From contig NC_092635.1 in NCBI RefSeq assembly GCF_039555335.1, positions 52,891,755-52,955,754 of the forward strand: 64,000 nucleotides of DNA, written 5' to 3'. Below are positions 42,914 through 52,946 of the stretch, piece after piece (positions within the stretch are counted from its first letter, which is position 1; the number at the start of each line of letters is the position of its first letter). The position numbers and the translations under genes were made by a program. Below the pieces are notes generated by a model that was not told where the DNA came from, made no database searches, and saw nothing but the letters and a program-made list of their open reading frames with translations. Source of the DNA: Amphiura filiformis. Taxonomy: Eukaryota; Echinodermata; Ophiuroidea; Amphilepidida; Amphiuridae.

Positions 42914-43039
42914 TATTAACGAAGTTGTTCAAAATAAGATGACAAAGACTGCAAATGACAAAGAGTAAAACAACTAGAGTGGTTACCGCACCATAGCTGA
43001 ACCATGGGCTTCGGCAGTATATTGTGTTCATAGGGATTG

Positions 43040-43500
43040 TTGCATTTAAATTTCAGCTCAATAGGAGCATTTTGAAAACTTGACCTTTGACCCCTTTATG
43101 ACCTCGTAATGACCTTAAATGAATTTTAAAATACCTTTAACATGTTAAAAATGTCATAAGGATTATTGTATTTCAATTTCAGCTCAATTGGACCATTTGG
43201 TAAACTTGACCTTTGACCTCTTTATTGACCCCTTAATGATCTTAAATGAATTTTAAAATATTTTAAACATGTTTAGAATATCATAAAGATCATTGCATTT
43301 AAATATCAGCTCTTCAATTGGAGCATTTTTTAAACTTGACCTTTGACCCCTTTATGACCCTTTAATGACCTTAAATAAAATATTAAAATATTCTAAACAT
43401 GTTTAGAATGTCATAAGGATCTTTCAGCTCAATTGGAGCATTTTCGGTTAAAATGACTTTTTTTCACCCCTGTGACCCCTTGGATGACCTCTGACGTTAG
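43040..43500. repeat. ~128-bp tandem repeat carrying DR1-type motifs
   Basis: Three and a half copies of a unit containing CAGCTCAATTGGAGCATTTT followed by CTTGACCTTTGACCCC. The TGACCTTTGACC word starts at 43,081, 43,207 and 43,337 (spacing 126 and 130); a decayed copy follows near 43,455. TGACCTTTGACC is the complement of a DR1 nuclear-receptor half-site pair. Confidence 0.85.
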
Positions 43501-43776
43501 GAAATATTTTTATTATATTCTTTATTCCTTCCTCTTTCATTTGACACCACTCGGGGGGTTACACCTTCGTAGCATTTTGAGATATGTTCATTTCAGACCA
43601 AATGGTTAGTCAGTTAGCTAGTAAGCTAGTAACATTTACTATATAGGCTGATACCATTCCATTGTTCGGCAAAAATAACTACCCCTTTGGATTTGTTTCT
43701 AGGAAAGTATCCCAACTTGCGTATTAGCGAAGCGGAAAGGTCTCGAGATGGGTGATGGAATCAACACGGTCAGGAT

Positions 43777-44090
43777 CAGGGCCGGATTTACCTTTTTGTG
43801 GGCCCTGGGCCAGGCCAAAATTTGGAGGCCCCAATCGCACCGTGAGGAAGGCATGTGCACTCAAGTGGCCAAGTTTTTATCTTCTAATATGAGATTTGCG
43901 CGCGAAGGGCGCGAAAAAATTTCAATTTTATACCTTTTTAGCCCAAATTGAAGCTGACCTTTGCTATATAACAGGCCAGTGCGCGCGAAGCGCGCCAAAT
44001 TTGGCCATTTTTGGAAGATGCACACTGCAAATGGCAATTTTGGGGGCCCTGGGCCCGGGCCCATCTGGCCCTATGGTATATCCGGCCCTG
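43777..44090. mobile_element. Non-autonomous hAT-like element (family B) inside the pseudogene
   Basis: 314 bp with ends CAGGGCCGGATTTACC and GGTATATCCGGCCCTG and a perfect 8-bp target duplication GTCAGGAT at 43,769-43,776 and 44,091-44,098. The intact gene at 61,810 carries the uninterrupted site GGTCAGGATGCATG. Interior contains 'gcgcgcgaagcgcgcc'. Confidence 0.93.
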
Positions 44091-44160
44091 GTCAGGATGC
44101 ATGCGACTCCATGCGAAGCCTAATGCAGATCCCCAATCATGGAGGACAAGGTTTACTTTA

Positions 44161-44354
44161 TTGACCTTTTCGGTAAATCCCATAAGCCTTTGCGAGTACA
44201 CCTAAGAACTCGTCATTCTGCGTCACGCCGCTCCGCGCCGATGCGCACATCGTTTATCGAACATCGTTACTGCGCATTGCAAGTCGGCGTGACGTCAAAT
44301 GACGAGTTCTCAGGTGTACTCGCAAAGGGTTATGGGATTTACCGAAAAGGTCAA
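44161..44354. mobile_element. 194-bp foldback MITE inside the pseudogene
   Basis: Ends TTGACCTTTTCGGTAAATCC and GGATTTACCGAAAAGGTCAA are a perfect inverted pair and the match extends about 70 bp into each arm (for example GAGTACACCTAAGAACTCGT). It splits the luciferase-like coding sequence between SVQFPN and KVNLVLHDWG. Target duplication is at most 2 bp. No coding capacity. Confidence 0.9.
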
Positions 44355-44999
44355 TTGGGGAATTGAACAGAGTCGAACCATTCAGAAAGATATCGATAGT
44401 GGTCTACAAAGCGATAGGAGTGATTAGCACGCTTGCTGGATCTACCTTGACCAATAAGATCTGGTGCAAGACATCTGGCTACAGGCTCAACGTGAAGAAT
44501 GACATTCCGCCACAGGAATGATGATGCTGGGTTTCCATGCAGGAATACAACAGCGTGTGAGTGTTTTTGCTCCGGGTCCGAATCATAGTAACTCATCTCG
44601 CCATTGCATGAACACATCAATTCGGCGACATTTTCCCCACCAATCTGCTGCAGCCTGGCTTATGATCGTAGCTGAAGTCGACTGTATTTTTCAGGGAGTG
44701 CCCAGTAAAACTGCAAGTCATTGAAGTAGCTTTTAAAAGTATTACGGGTCATTTGGCAGTACGATTTTGTATAATTATACTGTAAGTTAACTTGGAGGTA
44801 CTGTATATTCAAATCTATCTGCTGTGTTGGCTCAAAAATGGTGTTGGGTACAAAAACATGCATTGTTCTGAGGTGGTGTTGCATTTATTTAAATAATCTT
44901 TCCATGGTCTATGGTTCAGTAGACAAAAACAGCGTATTGAAAGATGGACTTGTGTTACATAATGTTTGGCAACATTTTGCTAGAGTGAGTGAATTTTGT

Positions 45000-46043
45000 T
45001 CAATTAATATAGACATTCTTGATCAGAAAATCTTTCGTTTCTCGTCCGATTTCATCTGGCGAATCTTCTTGCAAGAAATGGAGACCTTTCACTTGCACCG
45101 TCTTCTGATTTGGTATAACATTGTGTAACTTTCGGAGATTTTCACTGAAAAATCCTGGTTCACCATCAATGTACAATTTGGGTATGTCCTTCGATTCACA
45201 TAACCATTTGAAGTAGTCGTGCGCAATCTTGATAACATCTTCTGGACCATCTCCCTCGATTGGGACCTCCCGAGGCCAGGTCAAAGTTGGTCTACGGTCT
45301 TCACCGGGGTTCACGAATGGCTGACGATACGCGTTCATCTCATCCTCGGTTAGATCGCGCATTATAGCCAAAGGAAGGATGGACTCAACAAAGAAGTTGC
45401 CATTGAGGACCAGATCATCTCCAGCTTCACTTCTTAGATTTTGAAACACATCAGTAGCTCTTAATGTCGGAAAACCAGGCCACCCAGGGAAGGCGCGAAC
45501 AAGACTCTCCATGTGAACTATGGATGCTACACGATTTGGATGCATATGACACCAGTGAAAACCTAGTGCAGATCCCCAATCGTGTATGACTAACGTGACC
45601 TTCTCGGGCAGGTTTACGGAGTCGAACCATTCGGACAGGTATCGGTAGTGGTCCACAAAGCGATAGGAGTGATTAGCACGCTTGCTGGATCTTCCTTGGC
45701 CAATAAGATCGGGTGCAAGACATCTGGCTACAGGCTCAATGTGAGGAATGATATTCCGCCACAGGAATGATGAAGTTGGGTTACCGTGCAGGAATATTAC
45801 CGCATTCTTGCTTTTACCTGCTGGATCCGAGTCATAATAGCTCATGTCGCAGTCTAACACCATAATTTGACGGCATTTTCCCCACCACTCTGTCCCAGAT
45901 TTACTTACAGGGAATAGAGTGCGAGGGTCGCTACTGTTTGTTTCAGAACCGCATGGCGTTACAATCACCGAGGAAGTAATTGGCTTCGGTCGGATTTGTC
46001 TTGACAGATTTTGCAAGCGTCCTTGTGCCTTGTGTGCATCCAT
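45000..46043 (-). CDS. Renilla-type luciferase-like / haloalkane dehalogenase-like protein 1
   Basis: Single-exon alpha/beta-hydrolase of 347 residues. Family knowledge: Renilla luciferase, which oxidises coelenterazine, and bacterial haloalkane dehalogenases share this fold; brittle-star members have been linked to bioluminescence, yet non-luminous echinoderms have them too, so substrate is open. Visible active site: HGN (Asn88), nucleophile Asp155 and Trp156 in IHDWGS, acid Glu179 in HMES, base His322 in KGLHFLQED; spacing Asn-Asp 67 and Asp-Glu 24 as in Renilla luciferase. NFFVE and PGFFS carry the Phe pairs that line the luciferase pocket. The WWGKCR motif opens the family domain at residue 53; the first ~50 residues are extra. 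Start context CAAAAATGG is good. TTTATT at about 44,884 could be the polyadenylation signal on -. The protein is whole. Confidence 0.93.
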   Translation of the reverse strand: MDAHKAQGRLQNLSRQIRPKPITSSVIVTPCGSETNSSDPRTLFPVSKSGTEWWGKCRQIMVLDCDMSYYDSDPAGKSKNAVIFLHGNPTSSFLWRNIIPHIEPVARCLAPDLIGQGRSSKRANHSYRFVDHYRYLSEWFDSVNLPEKVTLVIHDWGSALGFHWCHMHPNRVASIVHMESLVRAFPGWPGFPTLRATDVFQNLRSEAGDDLVLNGNFFVESILPLAIMRDLTEDEMNAYRQPFVNPGEDRRPTLTWPREVPIEGDGPEDVIKIAHDYFKWLCESKDIPKLYIDGEPGFFSENLRKLHNVIPNQKTVQVKGLHFLQEDSPDEIGRETKDFLIKNVYIN

Positions 46044-46662
46044 TTTTGCTTATGGCGTGAGTTGGGCATTTGAAATATTTTAAACCGTCTTATCAATATT
46101 ATTTATCCCAATTTGATCCTTGAACTGAGAAGTTATTTGTATACACAAATAAATGTCCGATAAAGTGCACGATTTGTATTTCGGGTCACAATCATTTACC
46201 TATATAACATACAATTCCATACAATAATTGCAATATTATATAAATATTACAATAAATTGTATGGGCATACATTATTTTACAAAAGGTTCTCAAAGTTTTG
46301 ATTAATTTCTATATTCTTATTTTATTGTATTAAATCCATTCAAAGTGGGTTTTTTTTATAGAATAATATTATGATAGTTAGCAAAAACGGCGGATCGCTT
46401 CTCCGACATGTCAACTATCATTTGGTGAGTCTTCTTGAAAACAGTGGGAAATCTCTTAACTGCCATGCGACTTTGAGCTAGTTCTCTTGTTTCGACAAAA
46501 TCACAAAGTCTTTGGTTTCAAATAAAACGTTATATTATTATTATTATTATTTAGTGAACGAATTATAGTGGCGCAAATACCCCAAGGAAATTTCAGAGAT
46601 AAAATCCGCAGAGGCTCCGGGAAGATTTTGAATAAGGGGGGCAAAATTTTGACCTCCTCCGA
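46044..46662. other. Upstream region of luciferase-like gene 1
   Basis: AT-rich DNA with a short ATT microsatellite near 46,532. No TATA box in a convincing position was picked out on -. Nothing else recognised. Confidence 0.4.
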
Positions 46663-47143
46663 TATGGATGACGGAAACCTTCAAAATACGCCTAAGAATA
46701 CGCCTAAGAAAACGCCTAACCTTAGACGTCTAAGATGCAATCTTAGACGTCTAAGATGCATTCTTGGGCGTCTAAGATGCAATCTTAGGCGTCTAAGAAA
46801 TTCGCGGTGACTAGAAATCCCAAACAACCAATCATCTTAGGCGTATTCAATTATTGACCAATGAAATCTTAGACGTGTAAGAATTCTTAGGCGTGTAAAA
46901 TCTTAGGCGTCTAAGATTTCATTGGTCAATAATTGAATACGCCTAAGATGATTGGTTGTTTGGGATTTCTGGTCCTGTGATTCGTTGATTTAAGTCTACC
47001 GCGAATTTCTTAGACGCCTAAGATTGCATCTTAGACGCCTAAGAATGCATCTTAGACGTCTAAGATTACATCTTAGACGTCTAAGGTTAGGCGTACTCTT
47101 AGGCGTATTCTTAGGCGTATTTTAAAGGTTTCCGCCATCCATA
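46663..47143. mobile_element. 481-bp foldback element made of nested palindromes
   Basis: Inverted ends TATGGATGACGGAAACCTT and AAGGTTTCCGCCATCCATA, flanked by CTCCGA on both sides (46,657-46,662; 47,144-47,149). Each arm contains a run of TTAGACGTCTAAGATGCA-like units of ~19 bp, themselves palindromic at TTAGACGTCTAA, and the arms mirror each other over more than 200 bp. Lies between genes 1 and 2. A 5'-most reading frame (46,568-46,810) is repeat translation only. Confidence 0.85.
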
Positions 47144-47279
47144 CTCCGAGGCGCGAAACGATCTGATCTGGAGCAATCGGGACCACAAATTGGCAAATGT
47201 TAACGAAAATTTGGATTTACCACGGACACTAAAAAAGGTTGGCTATGTCGGTGATGAAAGAGCATGTTCCAAATCATTA

Positions 47280-47848
47280 CCGTAAAATGGGGTTACTTTG
47301 GGCACTTTTCAGAGTTTTAAACCCCTGCTTCCAAACATAACCCATTACATTTCTAATTATCTCTTTTTTATGACATTAGGGTTCCCTTCTACACCTTGAA
47401 GTTGAACAAGATTTTTTAGTAATTTTGTAAGGGTGCCCTAGGGGTTAAAATAGCCTGACCAAAGTTACCCGCACTTGGGGTAACTTTAGTCAGAGTATTA
47501 CGGTACATTCCATGAAGGAAAAAAATCAAAAAAATTGATCTTCGCTGTATATGGGCAAGTTGTTATTTTTTGTGACATTTGACCCCTTGCAAAATTAATC
47601 AAGCACACATCCTTGCTCACAAATGTCGATTTTTATTATTACTGAAAAAAATGTACAAAAATGCTAATTTTTTGTCATTTCGAGGAAATTGGACATGAGC
47701 GACTATTATTTCTTCGCAATACATTTCTTAACAAATTGATACCAAATATGACTAAAAACAATATTGCTGTACGAAAATATGAACATTAAAAAAAATATAT
47801 TTGACCGACCAAAGTTACCCCGCTGACCGAAGTTACCCCATTTTACGG
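47280..47848. mobile_element. TA-target MITE with CCGTAAAATGGGGT ends
   Basis: 569 bp with inverted ends CCGTAAAATGGGGTTACTTTGG-type (first 14 bases CCGTAAAATGGGGT; right end ACCCCATTTTACGG) and TA at 47,278-47,279 and 47,849-47,850. Extra internal copies of the GGGGTAACTTT word near 47,480 and 47,815. No transposase seen. Lies just beyond the stop of luciferase-like gene 2. Confidence 0.85.
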
Positions 47849-47925
47849 TATTGCATCGTCTTGACACACAGTTTTCCAAGTTCTGATTAATTTTCGAAAA
47901 TTTCGAAATAATTATGATGGTAAGT

Positions 47926-48972
47926 TTAGTTAAGTACTTTCTTCAGCAAAAATGCTCGAATAGCATCTCCAATCTCCTTCGGGGAATCTTCTTGCAGAAA
48001 ATGAAGTCCCTTCACTCTCACCGTTTCCTGATTGGGCCAAAATTCCATAACTCTGCGAATAAGAGGACTGAAATATCCAGGTTCACCATCAATAAACAGT
48101 TTTGGTATGTCATTTGTTCCACAAAACCACTCAAAATAGTCATTGGCAATGTTGATCACATCTTCTGGACCATCTCCTTCGACAGGGATCTCGCGAGGCC
48201 AGGTTAGAGTCGGTCTACGGTCTTCCCCTGGGTTTGCAAACGGTTCGCGATAAGCATTCATTTCATCTTCACTTAGGTTGCGCAGAATCGTGGCAGGGAG
48301 GTACTTTTCCACGAAGAAGTTGTTTTTAAGTACCATCTGCTCTCCCGCTTCAGTTCTTAGAGCTTGAAAATCTTTTCTACCATGCTCTGGGAAGACTTCC
48401 CATCCAGCTTGCATGGAGCCCACAACACTCTCCATGTGTATGATAGCTGCTACACGATCTGGATGCATATGACACCAATGAAAACCAAGACCAGATCCCC
48501 AATCATGTACAACGAAGGTGACTTTCTCGGGCAGGTTTACGGAGTCGAACCATTCGGACAGGTATCGGTAGTGGTCCACAAAGCGATAGGAATGATTTAC
48601 ACGCTTGCTGGATCTCCCTTGGCCAATAAGATCTGGTGCAAGACATCTGGCTACAGGTTCAACGTGAGGAATGATATTCCGCCATAGGAATGATGAAGTT
48701 GGGTTACCATGCAGGAATATTACCGCATTCTTGCTTTTACCTGCTGGGTCCGAGTCATAGTAGCTCATGTCGCAGTCCAGGATGTTAATGCGACGGCATT
48801 TTCCCCACCATTCTGTCGCAGACTTTGAGGTGATTCCTGCGGAGGTTGACGTGGGATGGACTCCTGTAGGTGATGCGAGAACATGGTTAACAACAACGCT
48901 ACGGAAAGTTGGGACTTCTTCAAAGTGTTTAGCTACAACTTGCAAACGATTCAGTGCATCAGATGACGCCAT
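47926..48972 (-). CDS. Renilla-type luciferase-like / haloalkane dehalogenase-like protein 2
   Basis: Single-exon gene of 348 residues counted from the ATG at 48,972 (context TGAAAATGGCG). An in-frame ATG ten codons upstream (49,002) exists, but the shorter start matches the length of its two sisters. Active-site set complete: Asn90 in HGN, Asp157 and Trp158 in VHDWGS, Glu181 in HMES, His324 in KGLHFLQED. Pocket words NNFFVE and PGYFS; the second has Tyr where the sisters and Renilla luciferase have Phe, a change that could alter substrate contact. Family role as for protein 1: coelenterazine-type luciferase or another hydrolase activity, undecided. Same strand as gene 1, 1.9 kb away, with two miniature transposons in between. 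Confidence 0.93.
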   Translation of the reverse strand: MASSDALNRLQVVAKHFEEVPTFRSVVVNHVLASPTGVHPTSTSAGITSKSATEWWGKCRRINILDCDMSYYDSDPAGKSKNAVIFLHGNPTSSFLWRNIIPHVEPVARCLAPDLIGQGRSSKRVNHSYRFVDHYRYLSEWFDSVNLPEKVTFVVHDWGSGLGFHWCHMHPDRVAAIIHMESVVGSMQAGWEVFPEHGRKDFQALRTEAGEQMVLKNNFFVEKYLPATILRNLSEDEMNAYREPFANPGEDRRPTLTWPREIPVEGDGPEDVINIANDYFEWFCGTNDIPKLFIDGEPGYFSPLIRRVMEFWPNQETVRVKGLHFLQEDSPKEIGDAIRAFLLKKVLN

Positions 48973-49002
48973 TTTCAGTGGATCAAAGTTGATTTTCTGC
49001 AA

Positions 49003-49559
49003 AGGTTGGATACTATGATATTTCTTATCTCGACCGTTTTTGACGGCTCCGTGTTAGCGGGTCAAAATCCAGTTTAAATAACAGCAGATAACTGATTCCG
49101 CTGTTACCCGGGACTCGGTCCTGAACTACCGTATACAAACGGACTAGAGCCCGTTTTGAGATTTGCAAATATCATGAACATGACCTGCTCCCACACAGAA
49201 AGTGTGAATTTCAATTCAAATGAACTTTATACGGTACATGAGTGACTCCATTTGAAATTTACACCCCCTGTATTGGAGATTAAGGCCCGAGCCCAGTGGC
49301 GTAGCAGAAGGGGGGCACGTGCTCTGGGGTGCCACATTAGATGCCGAATTGACCAATTCAGCATCGATTCTGTGCCCCCTCCAGGCGACTAAAGTCACAC
49401 ATTTTGCGCGCTTCTCAGGACAAACCTGGGGTTTGTACCCATTTGCATCACACCCAAAAGCACACGCACCTCCAAAATCACATGTGCTCATATCCCAGCC
49501 GTGACCATTGGGTTGTGTAATATTTGGATCAGCCTGATCTGATGTGTACCAGATGAGCA
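49003..49559. other. Upstream region of luciferase-like gene 2
   Basis: No gene. At 49,297 the word CAGTGGCGTAGCAGAAGG resembles the left end of the hAT-like family A; the other end and a target duplication were not found, so a truncated copy is possible. Confidence 0.45.
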
Positions 49560-50437
49560 ACAGGAAGCTACTTCATCAACGCCAATGTCAGTAGTAGATA
49601 TCTAACAGAGCAACAAGCAGCAAATCGTAGCTACTTCATCAACATGATCAACACTAATCATCAAGAGGAAATTACTTCATCAACACCAATACCTGGTGAG
49701 CAGTAGATAGCTAACCCTGTATAATCAACAATTGGTAACTAATTCCATCAACAACACCAATATCAGCTATAGCACCAATGAACAATTGAAAGCTTCTTCA
49801 TCAACACCAATCAGCAATGTGTATCTATACTTCATCAACACCAATATTAGCAGTAGATAGATATCACCTGCCAATAATTGGAAGCTACTTTATTAACTCA
49901 TTAACACCATTGACACCATGCCAGTAGGCAATGGTAGATGGCTAACCCAGCACCAATCAGCAATAGGGCTTCGCCAATTCGGATATCAGCAATTGAAAGC
50001 TACCTTAGCAACAATCCGCAATTGAAAGCTATTTCATGAACACCAATATCAGTTGTGGATAGATATATTAGCAACAATTGACAATTGAGCTACTATATCA
50101 ACACCAATATCAGCAGTAGATAGCTACTTTAGCGCCAATGAACAATTTAAAGCTACTTCAACACCAATCAGCAATATTATTGGAAGCTACTTCATCAACA
50201 CCAATATCAGCCGTAGATAGCTAACCCAGCAGCAATCAGAAATAGGAAGCTACTTCTTCAACACCAATATCAGCAGTAGATGGCTATATTAGAGCCAATG
50301 AACAATAATATTGAAAGCTTATTCGCCAATACCAACACCAGCAGTAGGTAGCTACCTTAGCGCCAATGAACAATTAAAAGCTACTTCATCAACACCAATC
50401 AGCAAACGGAAGCTACTTCATCAACACCAATATTAGC
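49560..50437. repeat. ~95-bp minisatellite, left part
   Basis: Tandem copies of a composite unit built from AGCTACTTCATCAACACC, AATATCAGCAGTAGATAGCT and TAGCGCCAATGAACAATT words with variable order and indels. The array continues at 56,167, so the LINE lies inside it. No coding potential. Confidence 0.92.
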
Positions 50438-50448
50438 TATCTATCTAT

Positions 50449-50888
50449 CTTCCGGACGCATCCGAGAAAGAGTTTACAATTCTTTTCCAGGAATCTCTAT
50501 CAGCCATCAGATTTGGGAGGTCATTAATTTCTTGATTGACGTCCCTTGCCACACAGTCGATGTAGTTGAATGGTCTTCTTCCTCTACATATTCGTGGAAG
50601 CCTCATACAGATGACATCTGAAATTATTTAGTCTTTTGCACGGTAGCAGTGGCCTGCAAATCTGGCTCGCCGTTGAGCAACGATGGAGGACACCTGTGGA
50701 ACACCATCATAGATCTCTGCTTTGGTTTTATGTTCACGCCAGGATATATTTCGAACCCTCATTAACAGCCGGGTGTAGGTACCATCAAGACGGTCCTGAA
50801 GATCTTTCTTCATTGTCCAGGTCTCACTTCCATATAAGAGGATACTCTCTATGCAGGCTCTAAAGAAGGCAAGCTTGGTATTTCTTGA
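50449..50888 (-). pseudogene. LINE reverse transcriptase C-terminal segment
   Basis: Reads SRNTKLAFFRACIESILLYG, then SETWTMKKDLQDRLDGTY, MRVRNISWREH, QRRARFAGHCYRAKD and a stop near the GATA tail. This is the usual LINE end after the thumb region and joins logically to WQSNI at 53,066 on the other side of the inserted transposon. Confidence 0.85.
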
Positions 50889-50918
50889 TATGAAGAGCTT
50901 ATTTCCAAACCGTGTTAA

Positions 50919-51573
50919 GGGCTGGGGTATGAACGTTTGGACAGTATTTATTGTGGGACATTAGAGCACATCAGACATATCGAATTGCATTCTGAATACG
51001 AAGAATGTCATTCTGATATCAAATAATTTTGATTTTTTGAAATTCGCAATTTAATACACATTTTATGGCAAATCATTAAAAATTGATATTTTTGATATTT
51101 AACAGCACTTGAAGTAAACTTTATAAATCTGATGATTTATACTTAAAGTGTATGTAGGTGGGATGAAAAGCCGAAGATCAATTGAAAATTTTGACCTTTC
51201 GTATTGAAGATATGGATTTTTTCCCAAAACACCAAAAAAATTAGGTCTTTTTGGGAAAAAAATCCATATCTTCAATATGAAAGGTCAAAATTTTCAATTG
51301 ACCGTCGGCTTTTCCTCCCTGCTACATACACTTTAAGAATATGTCATTAGATTGATATCATTTACTTCGAGGACTGTTATATATCAAAAATTTGAAAAAT
51401 ATCAAATTTTTATAATTTGTCATAAAATTTGTATTATATTGTGATTTTCAAAAATGAAAATTATTTGATATCAGAAAGACATGCTTCGTATTCAGAATGC
51501 AATTCGATATGAGGTGCTCTCATGTTCCACAAAAAATACTGTCGAAACGCAATAAACACTCATTTTAGATCCC
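50919..51573. mobile_element. 655-bp TTAA-target foldback inside the TA transposon
   Basis: Ends GGGCTGGGG and AGATCCC, flanked by TTAA at 50,915-50,918 and 51,574-51,577, splitting the word GTG-TTAA-GTCCAC of the host element's end. The two ~300-bp arms mirror each other about a centre near 51,246 (for example GACAGTATTTATTGTGG and CCACAAAAAATACTGTC; ATATGGATTTTTTCCC and GGGAAAAAAATCCATAT). piggyBac-like target choice. Confidence 0.87.
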
Positions 51574-52171
51574 TTAAGTCCACCCACCTTCAAAATTGGG
51601 ATTTTGATGAAAATGGGTACCGTAGTGAGTAACTAGGGCTATCCAGCAATGTGTGTGTTTTTTTCCAAAATTAGTCAAGTCCCGAAATATTGACACACAA
51701 AGTATCAATTCTTTTCCAAAACGTGTTAAGTCCAATCCAGTTTGGTAGCAAACTGTGTTAAGTCCACGAACAATGCCCTTGTGGGCAGCTTGTAGGCAAG
51801 TAGCACGGCATAGGGCTTCCAATATCACCCAAAGTTCTGCATGATTGATAACATTGCTTTGCTTTGCGTCTTCATTCTTGTTTGGTCCTGAGACTAGTAT
51901 ACCTGAATTTGGTCTGCATAAAAAGTTGTTTTTTTTTTTTTTTTTTTAATAATTAGTAGGCCTAGTTTGTATGGGATTTCTTAAATATTTGATAGATACC
52001 TCCAGAAAGTCATGAAAAGGGTGGGAAGGGGGAGAGGGGGAGGTTGTGATGGTAGAATTAATGTGGTAGAGTTAGTTTTTGATATTATTATTTTGTATGA
52101 TTATCAAAATGTGCTATTAAATTCAAAGTATTATTTTAAAGGTAAAGGTATAAAAAAACCTTAGGACTTAA

Positions 52172-52422
52172 GGGAGCGATCGTTATTTATGGCAGGGGGG
52201 GGGAATGGGTAAATTTAGGGGGGAACACGAAATTTTTTTGTGGTCTTGAGGGGGGAACCTGAAATTTTTAGTTGAACCAGGAGGGGGGATTGTTAAATTT
52301 TAAATGGAGAAAACAAGGGGGAACGCGAAAATTTTGAGCGGACGCGAGGGGGGAACGCGAAATTTTTGTTGATATTTTTGCAAAACACCCATTCCCCCCT
52401 GCCGTAAATAACGATCGGTCCC
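52172..52422. mobile_element. 251-bp foldback with G-rich direct repeats
   Basis: Ends GGGAGCGATCGTTATTTATG and TAAATAACGATCGGTCCC with TTAA on the left and TAAA on the right. The interior holds four repeats of a GGGGGGAACGCGAAATTTTT-like word. Confidence 0.75.
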
Positions 52423-52946
52423 TAAAGACTTAAAAACTTATGGCTGTCAATATGAGATTAGGGTGGCATCATGGGGGAGAGGGGAATTGTGATAACTGAT
52501 AATGTGATAAAACAAGTGGATATTTCGGGTCATCACTTATTGTCATTGAAATGATGTTTATTCAATTCTGAGGAATGCAATACAACTCAGTTTTGAATTT
52601 TGAACTATTTCAAACATCGAATTTTGGTAAAAAATGGTTGGGAGGAGGGGGATCGAGATGCAAGGTGTTTTGTGGCAAAATTGTGTTTTATAGTATAGAG
52701 AATCACATTTTGTATGTTTTTAATAAATTTGTTATCTTTTAAGACTAGTTTGAGAAAAATATGGTTAGTTCTGTGTTACAGATGCTATGTTTTGTGTCAA
52801 AATGTGTTAAGTCCATGCCAGAAATTGCGTTTTGTGTAAAAACGTGTTAAGTCCATGCTATTTTTAAAACAAATTAATTCATTAAAAAAAATCCAAAGGC
52901 TCTAGATTTTAACTTAACATGTTTTTATGGTCCTTTTATGTCACCT

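Larger units (their letters stand above)
43741..44672 (-). pseudogene. Decayed luciferase-like gene with two transposon insertions
   Basis: Fragment of the same family as the three intact genes, closest in visible wording to the gene at 61,810. Reading on -: WWGKCRR (near 44,640), then a ~4-base insertion that shifts the frame near 44,605, [20 protein letters not shown] with [22 protein letters not shown] and [11 protein letters not shown] to 44,355; after an inserted element, HDWGSALGFAWSRMHPD (44,099-44,155); after a second element, a short VDSITHLE remnant to about 43,745. The C-terminal third, including the catalytic His region, is missing. The reading frame is broken at least by the shift, the two insertions and the 3' truncation. 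Not expected to make an enzyme. Confidence 0.9.

Noticed and set aside
43748-44205. Several overlapping frames on both strands
   Set aside because: They cover the hAT-like insert and luciferase-like relic; only the minus-strand HDWGSALGF segment has meaning, as pseudogene.
46568-46810. 80-codon Arg/Leu-rich frame
   Set aside because: It is the translation of the TTAGACGTCTAAG repeats in a foldback element.
48364-48687. Plus-strand frames opposite the luciferase-like genes (also 61,723-62,577)
   Set aside because: Antisense shadows of strongly supported minus-strand coding sequences.
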